Below are positions 7,190-16,435 of a DNA stretch of 17,638 nt, piece after piece. The stretch is from an uncultured Kineosporia sp. (GTDB lineage: Bacteria > Actinomycetota > Actinomycetes > Actinomycetales > Kineosporiaceae), in the NCBI GenBank assembly GCA_937859855.1, contig CALMAR010000344.1:1-17638 (forward strand). Reading direction: 5' to 3'. How positions within the stretch are numbered: the stretch's first letter is position 1; every line of letters begins with the position of its first letter. The position numbers and the translations under genes were made by a program. Below the pieces are notes generated by a model. It saw only the letters and a list, made by a program, of their open reading frames with translations, was not told the DNA's origin and ran no database searches.

Positions 7190-8215
7190 TTGAACGACAC
7201 CGCCCGTCTGTGGGAACGCGGACCGGTGCGCGCCTCGCGCCGGGGCGACTTCTGGATCCCCGGTGAGCGCGTCACCGTGGAGTCGAAGACCTATCAGCAC
7301 GGGCCGATGTATGTGTTCTGGGAGGCGCCCGAGACCGTCACCCAGCCATACCCGGTCGTGCTGGTGCATGGCGGCGCAATCCAGGGCACCGAGTGGCTGG
7401 ACACTCCAGATGGCCGGCCAGGCTGGGCGCAGCGCCTGGTTGAGGCCGGGTATCCGGTGTTCGTCGTCGATCGTCCGACGCAGGGCCGCTCGCCCTTCCA
7501 TCCAGACGTCAACGGGCCGATGGGGCCGCCGTTCTCCTACGAGGAGGGACGCACCGTCTTCTTTCCACCCGGATGGAAAGACAAGCACACTCAGTGGCCC
7601 TTCGACCTCGACGACGACAGCGCTCTGGCCGCGTTCATCGCTCCCTTCGGGGCCCTGCCGGTCGACCTGGCTGAATCGCAACGCATGGACGCGGACCGGC
7701 TCGCCGATCTGCTCGACCGCATCGGCCCGGCCATCGTCATCACCCACTCCGCCTCTGGATCTGACGGGTGGCTGCTGGCGGACCGGCGCCCTGAACTTGT
7801 CGCCGCCATCGTCACCGTCGAACCGATGGGACCGGCGTTCGCCACGATTCCCGGCATCGGAACTCTCGACTGGGGACTCGCCGCCGCGCCGCTGACCTTC
7901 GACCCGCCGCTGAACACGCCCGAACAGGCGCACGCGGCCGACCCGGGTTCGTTGCGGATCCCGGCCCTGACCGGGATTCCAGTCGCCGTCGTCACCGGGG
8001 GCGCGTCGCCCTTCGGTCTGCACGGGCCGCAGATCGTGGAGTCGTTGCGCGTCGCCGGCGCAGCCGCGGAACTCTTGCATCTCCCCGATCACGGGGTCAC
8101 CGGCAACGGGCACGGGCTCATCTACGAACGCAACTCTGACCAAGCCCTCGCGCCGGTTCTGGAGTGGATCCGCTCGCACGCCCGGCGCACGAACGGAGGC
8201 CGGGATGGAGAGTGA
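7190..8215 (+). CDS. Alpha/beta hydrolase, esterase-713-like
   Basis: A 341-residue alpha/beta hydrolase. TTG 7190 is chosen because AGGGAG lies 5 bases upstream and no ATG/GTG fits better; GTG 7226 is an alternative. The oxyanion-hole motif VHGGAIQGTEW (59-69), TPDGRPGWAQ (72-81) and VVDRPTQGRS (92-101) match the esterase-713 family of Alcaligenes. That family uses an unusual Ser-His-Glu triad. Equivalents here are Ser187 in ITHSASG, Glu211 in TVEP directly after a beta strand, and His308 in TGNGHG. No signal peptide is present. The last 11 bases overlap the start of the decayed molybdenum-hydroxylase genes, so it was once their operon leader. The substrate is probably an ester or lactone; this is not provable here. 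Confidence 0.88.
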   Translation: MNDTARLWERGPVRASRRGDFWIPGERVTVESKTYQHGPMYVFWEAPETVTQPYPVVLVHGGAIQGTEWLDTPDGRPGWAQRLVEAGYPVFVVDRPTQGRSPFHPDVNGPMGPPFSYEEGRTVFFPPGWKDKHTQWPFDLDDDSALAAFIAPFGALPVDLAESQRMDADRLADLLDRIGPAIVITHSASGSDGWLLADRRPELVAAIVTVEPMGPAFATIPGIGTLDWGLAAAPLTFDPPLNTPEQAHAADPGSLRIPALTGIPVAVVTGGASPFGLHGPQIVESLRVAGAAAELLHLPDHGVTGNGHGLIYERNSDQALAPVLEWIRSHARRTNGGRDGE

Positions 8216-8328
8216 GGGGAACCCCACCTCGGGCAGCAGCACGGACGAACTGACCTTCGACGTCAACGGCCGCCAGTTGCGGCTGCGGGTTGGCGCCGGA
8301 GACCACGATCCTCGAACTGCTGCGGCGC
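8205..8328 (+). pseudogene. Remnant of 2Fe-2S subunit of a xanthine-dehydrogenase-family enzyme (N-terminus only)
   Basis: ATG 8205 overlaps the hydrolase stop by 11 bases and starts a ferredoxin-like beginning, LTFDVNGRQLRLRVGA. This is the first beta hairpin of CoxS/PaoA-type small subunits. A one-base shift follows: the expected continuation ETTILELLRR is encoded at 8299-8328 in another frame. The sequence then switches at once to the FAD subunit. All cysteines of both 2Fe-2S clusters are gone with the deleted remainder, so no functional iron-sulfur subunit can be made. Confidence 0.8.
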
Positions 8329-8649
8329 TGCTCGCCAGCGCCTCGCCCCAGATACGTCATCTCGCGACCGTAAGAGGCAATCTGTTGCGACGGACCCACT
8401 GCGGTTACTTCCGGGACGCCGCCATGCCGGGCAACAAGCGGATTCCCCGAAGCGGATGTCCGGCGATACACGGCCAGAACCGCATGCATGCCGTGCTCGG
8501 CATCAGCGACGGCTGTATCGCGACGTACGTGGGCGACTTGGCCACTGCACCGATCGTCCTGGATGCGACGGTGAAGATTGCCCGGCACTGCGCCGCATGT
8601 CGAAACGCAGCTGCGCCCGGGAGAATTCATCACCAGGATCGATATTCCG
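8325..8649 (+). pseudogene. Remnant of PaoB/YagS-type FAD-binding subunit of a molybdenum hydroxylase
   Basis: The frame that began at 8205 reads ALLASASPQIRHLATV, RGNLLRRTHCGYFRD, NKRIPRSGC and HAVLGISDGCIATYVGD. This is the second half of the FAD subunit of aldehyde oxidoreductases such as PaoB, a type that carries an extra 4Fe-4S cluster. The N-terminal half of the FAD domain is missing. The GGN flavin motif is altered to RGN, and the Cys expected in the PCNKR motif is Gly. After about 8577 the frame is lost again: VETQLRPGEFITRID, the usual continuation, is encoded at 8599-8643 in a different frame. No molybdopterin-binding large subunit follows. The open frame of 163 codons to 8696 is therefore an accidental fusion, not a real gene. 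Confidence 0.8.
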
Positions 8650-8931
8650 ATGGGCCGGGTCGCGGGCCGCTCGCACCGCGCGGGATTCCGGACTGAGCGA
8701 GGCGCAGATCCTCACCCCGCTCGGCGGCGGCCGGCCGGGTGACCTCGATGAGGAGCAAGGCTGGGCAGCCGACGTCGCCCTGGCGCTGCAGAGGGGCGGT
8801 CCGCTTCTTGGACCGCTTTATTCGGCGGCCGTCACCGGCCTGGGTCAAAGTGGCCTGAACGCCTTGATTTTCACCGTCGCTCAGTACTCGTTCGTCGGCG
8901 TGATGCTCAACGGGTATGACGTACCGAGCCC
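8642..8931 (+). pseudogene. C-terminal remnant of a carboxymuconolactone decarboxylase-like protein
   Basis: Directly after the FAD-subunit remnant a third frame reads FRWAGSRAARTARDSGLSEAQIL. It continues with a long helical region through DLDEEQGWAADVALALQ and ends SFVGVMLNGYDVPSP. This matches the C-terminal two thirds of CMD/AhpD-superfamily proteins that end in (L/F)NxxDVPxP. There is no start codon with a ribosome site, the N-terminus is missing and the normal stop is absent. The frame runs on antisense into the neighbouring gene, whose stop is only 15 bases away. The reading frame looks less damaged than the two before it, so it may have been truncated most recently. Confidence 0.7.
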
Positions 8932-8945
8932 TCGGATACGGTGCC

Positions 8946-10820
8946 CTAGAGGTTGGACAGGGCCGCGGAGTAGATCTTGGGGATATCGGCTGGGGTGGCG
9001 GCCAGATAGGAAGCGCCTTTGGTGGCGCGGGCGATGGAGGCCAAGGTCTCGGCATCGGCCTGCGGGCCATACGCGATCGTGATGATGCGGATCGGGCGTC
9101 CGCCCGGCGTCTTTCTGATCCGTTCGGTCAGGCCGGTCAGGCTCAAACCGCCCTGGGCGTCATTCTTCCCATCAGTGAGCACCACGACTGCATTGATCCG
9201 ATTGTTCTGGTAGCGGTCGAGAACTGTTCGGTAGGCGGCAGCAATGCTGTTGTAGAGACCGGTGTTACCGGATGGCCGCAGAGCCTTGAGCGCTTCAGTG
9301 ATGGCATCGCGCCGCACCGAATGATGCACCGTGGCGTCCATCGGCCCAATGTTCACCAACTCGCGGTAGTCCCGTTGACCGCGAACTCCGCCGGAGAACG
9401 ACCACAGGCCGACCTCGTCATTGCCCGTGAACAGCTTCATCGAGGCGACCGCCGCGTCTTTCGCCGCATCCAGCCGGGTCTGGGACGAGCCCGGTAGCCG
9501 GACAGCCATCGAGCCGGAGACATCGATCAGGCTGATCACGTTCGCGGTCTTGCGTAGCTGCGCCCAGCTGTCCAGGATCTGCTTGGTGATCGCGGGAGAG
9601 GGCGGCTTGAGCACGGTGTGTGGTTCGCCCGGGCTCACCCCGAGGGCCTGGGTGGCATTGGTGCCCAGCCGGTCGGAAGCGTCGCGGAAGAAGTTGGCCT
9701 GCCACTGGGCCTGTATCGGCGGGCTCTGAAGATAGGCCAGGAATGCCTGCGCTGCAACACGCTTGGCCGGTGTCACCCATGGCGCATCAAGCACGACGAA
9801 CGGATGGTCGGCGATGAACGTGCCTTCTTTCGGGTAGATGGCAACCAGCGGCACCTTGGGTGGCGCGTGTTTGCCGGCCAGGGCCGGGTCGGCCGTGGGG
9901 TTGCCCTGGTTGTACGCCGGTACCAGGTTCTCCTCCGTGACCAGGGCGGAGATGTAGGACAGTGCCTGGTTGTTGTCGTCGGCATGCAGCCAGTCGGACA
10001 GGAATGATGCGGTGGTGTCGCCATAGCGCACGATCGACTGTTCGACCCCCGCGACAAACCGGCGAGTGGCAGCACTGCTGATCTCGCCCGGTGTCAGGCC
10101 GGACGTGCGCCCGACCGCCGCGTAGTAGGCGGCGATGGTGCCTTCCAGTCCAGCATGAGAGAAATTGGGGTTGGTCTTGCCCAGTTGGAACCGGCCCCAC
10201 TCTGGATGGCCGAAAGCGCCCCACCCGGTGCGTGACGAGGCCAGGGTCAGGAGATCGGCCCAGCCGATCGGCTTGTCCGGCCAGCCCAGTGCCGTTGCCA
10301 TGGGCCTGGGCATCGCCACCACCATCGGCGACGTCGCGATGTGCGGAACGGGGGCGAGGCCGTTGATCAGGCTCGGGTGCTTGGCCTGGGCCAGGCGATC
10401 CTCCAGGAGCGGCAACCAGATCGAACCGGTGGGAGACCAGACATCGGGAGTGGCGCCGTCACTGGGTTTCCAGCCGCTGGACAGAGCCGTCGTTGCCGCA
10501 CCGGATGCCTTGGTCTCAACCGTCACCTGGACGCAGGGGCTGGCTTCCTGCCCGGCGCCAGCAGAGAACTGTTCGGCAAATCGGGTCATCAGGGCGCTCT
10601 TGTCGGCCGATGATGCGACCACCAGCGGCGTGCGCGGACCGGTGCAGCTGAGGACCTTGGCTGGTGCGCCGGGCCGGAGAGTGGCCCATGCCGCGGTTCC
10701 GGCCGCACCAGCAACGATGCCGAGGGCCAGCGCGATCGCTAACGGCAGCGTCGCCCGGGACGGGCGCCGCCTGCGCCCGGCACCCTGCCCGATGGCTGCC
10801 ATGCTCAAATGCCGCGGCAC
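8946..10820 (-). CDS. Membrane-anchored solute-binding plus von Willebrand factor A domain protein
   Basis: A 624-residue protein. GTG 10820 is preferred because AGGTGG lies just upstream; ATG 10802 has none. After a basic N-terminus (RRRR at 16-19) a single hydrophobic helix (about 24-46) should anchor or export it. Residues ~64-390 form a type II extracellular solute-binding domain, with PLVVASSADKSALMTRFAEQF, DVWSPTGSIW and AYLQSPPIQAQW visible. Residues ~427-622 form a VWA domain with a complete MIDAS: D433-x-S435-x-S437 in IDVSGSMAV, Thr520 and Asp550 in VVVLTDGKND. The VWA domain should bind Mg2+ or Mn2+ and a protein partner. No permease genes are adjacent, so classic transport is doubtful. 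Proteins with this pairing occur in actinobacteria, but their role is not established. Confidence 0.88.
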   Translation of the reverse strand: MPRHLSMAAIGQGAGRRRRPSRATLPLAIALALGIVAGAAGTAAWATLRPGAPAKVLSCTGPRTPLVVASSADKSALMTRFAEQFSAGAGQEASPCVQVTVETKASGAATTALSSGWKPSDGATPDVWSPTGSIWLPLLEDRLAQAKHPSLINGLAPVPHIATSPMVVAMPRPMATALGWPDKPIGWADLLTLASSRTGWGAFGHPEWGRFQLGKTNPNFSHAGLEGTIAAYYAAVGRTSGLTPGEISSAATRRFVAGVEQSIVRYGDTTASFLSDWLHADDNNQALSYISALVTEENLVPAYNQGNPTADPALAGKHAPPKVPLVAIYPKEGTFIADHPFVVLDAPWVTPAKRVAAQAFLAYLQSPPIQAQWQANFFRDASDRLGTNATQALGVSPGEPHTVLKPPSPAITKQILDSWAQLRKTANVISLIDVSGSMAVRLPGSSQTRLDAAKDAAVASMKLFTGNDEVGLWSFSGGVRGQRDYRELVNIGPMDATVHHSVRRDAITEALKALRPSGNTGLYNSIAAAYRTVLDRYQNNRINAVVVLTDGKNDAQGGLSLTGLTERIRKTPGGRPIRIITIAYGPQADAETLASIARATKGASYLAATPADIPKIYSAALSNL

Positions 10821-10893
10821 TGCCCACCTACCCGTCTAAGCCCGTCCCACCGGCAACTGACGGAACAGATCCGGACGAATCATGCCCAGTCAA

Positions 10894-10924
10894 GCAGCGC
10901 CGGGCAATGCCTGGGCGGCGCTGC
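10894..10924 (-). terminator. Hairpin after the small membrane-protein gene
   Basis: Perfect 8-bp arms GCAGCGCC (10894-10901) and GGCGCTGC (10917-10924) enclose a 15-base loop. It sits in the 187-base gap between the membrane-protein stop (11008) and the VWA-protein start (10820). That is the expected place for termination of the minus-strand transcript. No U-tract follows. The rest of the gap shows no gene. Confidence 0.45.
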
Positions 10925-11007
10925 GCGGGCTGAGCGGCAGGCAGCCCGAGCGCCAGAACGAGGAGAGGTACGTCAGCCCCTCCTCTGCGCTGCTCTCTTT
11001 GCTGGTC

Positions 11008-11478
11008 TCATGGCCGGGGAGCGGCGCTCAAGGCCGCGTAGGTGGCCGCACCGTAGGCGAGGTGCGGAACAGCGTCGCTGAGCCAGTCAGTAGCCGACCA
11101 CTTCTTGGGCTCGGCCAGTCCCAGGGACACCAGTGGCCCGTCGGTGAGAGCCATGGCGGCGATGCCGATGAGGGCTGCGGCTGCGGGAGACGGAAGCCGG
11201 CTCAGGACGGGGCGGAACAGTCCCGCCAGGACGCCGATCGATACGCCGGTCACGATGCCCGTGAGCGGTCCCAGTCCATCGAGGCGGTTTGTCCTGTCGT
11301 CGCCTTCTCCCGGGACGGGATGCCCGGCCTTCTCGGCCAAGGTTTTCACGGCCCGCTGAGGGGTGTCGCTGGCCGGGCGTGCCCGTAATGCCATGTCGAG
11401 ATAGGTGACGGCGTTCAGGACGGTTGTGCCGGTGGCGCCTGAGGCGGCGCCGTACGCGGCATTGCGCAGCACCTTCAT
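11008..11478 (-). CDS. Conserved small membrane protein of actinobacterial type, function unknown
   Basis: A 156-residue protein. ATG 11478 has a near-ideal AAGGAG site 5 bases upstream; an in-frame start at 11502 lacks one. The sequence has a glycine/alanine-rich first helix (NAAYGAASGATGTTVLNAVT, 6-25) and a polar region with KTLAEKAGHPVPGEGDDRTNRL (45-66). Two further hydrophobic segments follow (about 70-90 and 98-119), then a conserved-looking WSATDWLSDAVPHLAYG near the end (127-143). I recognise the overall pattern from uncharacterised actinobacterial membrane proteins, but no function is known to me. No enzymatic residues stand out. It lies alone, divergent from the second aldo/keto reductase. 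Confidence 0.8.
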   Translation of the reverse strand: MKVLRNAAYGAASGATGTTVLNAVTYLDMALRARPASDTPQRAVKTLAEKAGHPVPGEGDDRTNRLDGLGPLTGIVTGVSIGVLAGLFRPVLSRLPSPAAAALIGIAAMALTDGPLVSLGLAEPKKWSATDWLSDAVPHLAYGAATYAALSAAPRP

Positions 11479-11699
11479 ATTTCTCCTTGTCGCGGTGGGC
11501 ATTGCTGGCCTGGCAGCTGACGATGGCGCGGCCGGGCGCTGATCACGCGGCGGGGTGCGAACAGGTGGCTACCCTGCGATTGATGCATCCGCGACATGAT
11601 CTCGCAGCGAAGGGGAACTGCTCGCCGAGGATGGTCTACCGGTCCGCTCACCACGTCACGCCCGGCGGGGTGGAAGCCGAGTGCCGGAACCCCCTGGCC

Positions 11700-11713
11700 T
11701 ATGCTCAACGGCA
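11700..11713 (+). promoter_or_regulatory. -10 element indicating a leaderless aldo/keto reductase mRNA
   Basis: TATGCT at 11700-11705 fits the TAnnnT consensus, and the chosen ATG begins 8 bases after its last base. The ATG has no Shine-Dalgarno sequence, so transcription probably starts at or next to the start codon. No good -35 is visible at 16-18 bases. The remaining 11479-11699 gap shows no gene. Confidence 0.5.
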
Positions 11714-12762
11714 TGAACTACCGGAGCCTGGGTAGAACCGGGATGCAGGTCAGTCCGCTGTGCTTGGGCGCCATGAACCTGGGTATCTGGGGTGAGCCCG
11801 ATCACGCCACCGCCGTCAGCCTGGTCCACGCAGCGCTCGATGCCGGTATCAACTTCATCGACACGGCTGACGTGTATTCGCAGGGCGAATCCGAAGTGAT
11901 CGTTGGTAAAGCCCTGGCCGGTGGACGGCGCGATGGCGTCATCCTGGCCACCAAGTTCCACAATCCGATGAACGACGAGACCGGCTCGTCCGATGACCCG
12001 AATCGCCAGGGCAACTCACGGCGCTGGATCGTGCGAGCGGTGGAGGAAAGTCTGCGGCGGCTGCAGACCGACTGGATCGATCTGTATCAAGTGCACCGTC
12101 CCGATCCCAGCACGGACGATGAGGAGACACTCTCAGCGCTCACCGATCTTCAGCGGGCGGGCAAGATCCGGGCGTTCGGCTCGTCGACCTACCCGGCGCA
12201 CCGGATCGTGCAGGCCCAATGGACGGCGCGGGACCGGGGTCTGGGCCGGTTCGTGACCGAGCAGCCGCCCTATTCGATGCTGATCCGCAATATCGAAGCT
12301 GACGTCCTCCCAGTGGCACTGGAATACGGCATGGGGGTGATCCCCTGGAGTCCGCTAGCCGGTGGCCTACTCAGCGGCAAGTACCGCAAGGGGGCCGCCA
12401 AGCCCGAGTCCAGCCGGGCCGATCGGGTTCCCGACCGATACGACCAGTCAGATCCCAGCAATCAGGCCAAATTCGCCGCTGCGGACGCCCTGGGCGCGCT
12501 GGCCGATGACATCGGGATCAGCCTGATCCAGCTGGCGATCGCCTTTGTGATGCAGCACCCCGCGATCACCGCGCCGATCATCGGCCCCAGGACGGAAGAG
12601 CACCTGAAGTCGCAGCTGGCCGCGCTGGACGTCACCCTGACCGCGGATGTGCTGGACAGGATCGATGAGATCGTGCCACCGGGAACATCATTCCGGCAGG
12701 CGGACGAGGGATACCTGCCGCCGTCCTTGAGTGATCCAGCTCAGCGGCGCCGCGCACTCTGA
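11713..12762 (+). CDS. Aldo/keto reductase (Kv-beta/YajO-like subgroup)
   Basis: A 349-residue AKR-superfamily enzyme reducing aldehydes or ketones with NADPH. The start MNYRSLGRTGMQVSPLCLGAM is the classic N-terminus of the subgroup. ATG 11713 is therefore preferred to the in-frame ATG at 11701 and to longer extensions. The tetrad is Asp50 and Tyr55 (FIDTADVYS), Lys81 (LATKFHN) and His128 (LYQVHRPDP). Cofactor-loop signatures WSPLAGGLLSGKY and APIIGPRTEEHLKSQLAAL are intact. It is only distantly similar to the other reductase in this window (5270-6169), so they are not a recent duplication. No regulator is directly attached. It converges on a short-chain dehydrogenase gene, with 24 bases between stops. 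Confidence 0.93.
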   Translation: MNYRSLGRTGMQVSPLCLGAMNLGIWGEPDHATAVSLVHAALDAGINFIDTADVYSQGESEVIVGKALAGGRRDGVILATKFHNPMNDETGSSDDPNRQGNSRRWIVRAVEESLRRLQTDWIDLYQVHRPDPSTDDEETLSALTDLQRAGKIRAFGSSTYPAHRIVQAQWTARDRGLGRFVTEQPPYSMLIRNIEADVLPVALEYGMGVIPWSPLAGGLLSGKYRKGAAKPESSRADRVPDRYDQSDPSNQAKFAAADALGALADDIGISLIQLAIAFVMQHPAITAPIIGPRTEEHLKSQLAALDVTLTADVLDRIDEIVPPGTSFRQADEGYLPPSLSDPAQRRRAL

Positions 12763-12786
12763 GGGCGGTCCCGAACCAGTACTGGC

Positions 12787-13569
12787 TCAGGTGTTGCGGT
12801 AACGGGACGCAAGGTTGGCGCTCTGCCCGTGGAACGCGGCGAGGTCCGCTCCGAACACGGCCTCGAGCAGGGAGTAGTCCTCGACGCCAGGCGCGCTGAC
12901 GACCTCGCCGCGGGCAATGCCCGCCAGGGCGGCGGTCACGACGTCCGAAGCGGACATCCGGGGGAGGGCGGAAAGGTCCATGCCCTGGACCTCGTGGAAC
13001 TCGGTGGCGACGATGCCGGGGCAGACGACGTGGACGTTCACCCCGGTTCCCTCAAGTTCAGCATGCAGAGTCTGCGACATGGCGACGGCGTGGGCCAGTG
13101 TCCCGGCGTAGACGGCGCGCTGCCCTTGCGGCGCCGCTGCCGGGGCCGGGCCGGAGAACGCGAGCATGCCAGCCACGTTGAGGATCGTTCCTGTCCCTCG
13201 TTCGATCATGCCGGGCAGGGCGGCCCGGGTCAGCATCGTCGGCGCGACGACCTTGACATGCACCAGTTCCCGCGCCTTCCCGGCCGCCAGCTGCACCATC
13301 GGCATGTAGTGGGCGACGCCCGCATTGTTGATCAGCATGCTCAGCTGGCGGTCGGCGCACAGCTGCGCGACCGTGTCGATGCCGTCATCCGTGGCCAGGT
13401 CGGCGATGACGACCTCCACTGCAGTGTCCGACAGCGACGCCGCGAGCTCCCGCAACCGGTCCAGCCGTCGCCCGGCAACGATCAGATCGTGACCGTCGGC
13501 GGCCAGCCGCTCGGCGAAGGCCCTGCCGATCCCCGAAGATGCGCCGGTGACGAGGGCAAGTGGGGCCAT
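12787..13569 (-). CDS. Short-chain dehydrogenase/reductase family protein with degenerate active site
   Basis: A 260-residue SDR with a Rossmann fold. ATG 13569 is chosen for the standard N-terminus MAPLALVTGASSGIG and the AGGGAG site 9 bases upstream; the frame is open further but lacks support. Cofactor-binding TGASSGIG (8-15), VAGRR (31-35), ADLA (56-59) and NNAG (81-84) are intact; the Arg pair after VAG suggests NADP(H). Of the catalytic residues only Tyr154 remains. The Ser-containing NVSS-type motif reads NVAG (131-134), and the Lys of YxxxK is Leu158 (YAGTL). It probably binds cofactor but may not be a normal reductase. The C-terminal CPGIVATEFH segment is typical. It lies downstream of katG, separated by a strong hairpin. 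Confidence 0.88.
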   Translation of the reverse strand: MAPLALVTGASSGIGRAFAERLAADGHDLIVAGRRLDRLRELAASLSDTAVEVVIADLATDDGIDTVAQLCADRQLSMLINNAGVAHYMPMVQLAAGKARELVHVKVVAPTMLTRAALPGMIERGTGTILNVAGMLAFSGPAPAAAPQGQRAVYAGTLAHAVAMSQTLHAELEGTGVNVHVVCPGIVATEFHEVQGMDLSALPRMSASDVVTAALAGIARGEVVSAPGVEDYSLLEAVFGADLAAFHGQSANLASRYRNT

Positions 13570-13617
13570 TCTCGATGTCTCCCTAGGGATGTGGGCACCA
13601 CCGGTCGTGCTGGCTCT

Positions 13618-13662
13618 GATGGACGAGCCCAGCCCAGCTGGGGCCGGCCGGGCTCGTCCATC
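13618..13662 (-). terminator. Strong hairpin terminator after katG
   Basis: Perfect 13-bp arms GATGGACGAGCCC (13618-13630) and GGGCTCGTCCATC (13650-13662) flank a 19-base loop. The loop itself contains the palindrome CCCAGCTGGG. The structure begins 8 bases after the katG stop on the minus strand and ends about 50 bases before the short-chain dehydrogenase start. It has no U-tract, as usual for actinobacterial terminators. Confidence 0.8.
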
Positions 13663-13670
13663 GAAACTGA

Positions 13671-15943
<2,273 letters not shown>

Positions 15944-15947
<4 letters not shown>

Positions 15948-16399
15948 CTGCTTCCTTCCGAACTGGCGGGTGATTGAACGCAGCGCTGGGCCGCACAGCT
16001 GGGACAGGTACCCCAGTAGACGACCTCTGCCTGGTCGACGATGAAACCGCTGTCATCCGAGGCGGTGAGACAGGGGGCGTGGCCGACCGCGCAGTCGACG
16101 TCGGCGATCGCTCCGCAGGAGCGGCAGACGACGTGGTGATGGTTGTCTCCGACCCGGCACTCGTATCGGGCGGTGGCCCCGGCAGGCTGGATGCGCCGCA
16201 CCAGACCGGCGCCGGTGAGTGCGCGCAACACGTCGTAGACCGTCTGGGTCGAGACCGCCGGGTGCTCGGCCCGGACCAATGTGATCACGGTGTCGGTATC
16301 GATGTGCGGGTGTTCGCTCAATGCGGCGAGCACTGCCAGCCGCGGCTGGGTCACGCGCAACGAGAGCGCCCGTAACTGCGTTTCGAAGCCGGGCGACAT
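15944..16399 (-). CDS. furA: Fur-family peroxide/metal-responsive repressor FurA
   Basis: A 151-residue Fur-family repressor. The winged-helix DNA-binding domain (about 8-78) shows [13 protein letters not shown] (15-27) and [18 protein letters not shown] (50-67). The dimerisation/metal domain has the HHH cluster at 87-89 in [12 protein letters not shown], Cys92-x-x-Cys95, and a C-terminal Cys132-x-x-Cys135. The placement directly before katG with a 4-base overlap is that of mycobacterial and Streptomyces FurA/CatR-type repressors, which silence themselves and katG until peroxide oxidises them. ATG 16399 has no ribosome site but lies 6 bases after a -10 box, so the mRNA is probably leaderless. 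It could equally be named CatR. Confidence 0.95.
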
Positions 16400-16405
16400 G
16401 AGCGC

Positions 16406-16434
16406 AACATAGACGCTGATCTGGAATAGATCAA
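16406..16434 (-). promoter_or_regulatory. furA-katG promoter with overlapping FurA-operator-like dyad
   Basis: On the minus strand -35 TTGATC (16434-16429) and -10 TATGTT (16411-16406) are separated by exactly 17 bases. The -10 ends 6 bases before the furA ATG. A dyad TGATCT-ATTCC-AGATCA (16417-16433 in total) covers the spacer and the -35. The sequence resembles the AT-rich CTTGA-CT-ATTCCAGA box at mycobacterial furA promoters, so autorepression is expected. Confidence 0.8.
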
Positions 16435-16435
16435 G

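Noticed and set aside
6374..8266. A 630-codon minus-strand open frame across the regulator and esterase genes
   Set aside because: Arg/Gly/Pro-rich composition with no family signature; it runs antisense to the well-supported esterase and out of frame with the MmyB-type regulator.
8205..8696. A genuine 163-residue novel protein
   Set aside because: It joins pieces of two known subunits across a deletion, and the expected continuations are found in other frames, so it is best read as a pseudogene fusion.
5270..12762. Recent duplication of the two aldo/keto reductases
   Set aside because: They share only the superfamily tetrad and general motifs; length, termini and most of the sequence differ.
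12776..12785. CCAGTACTGG palindrome between the convergent aldo/keto reductase and dehydrogenase
   Set aside because: It has no loop and no U-tract, and is too short to claim a bidirectional terminator.
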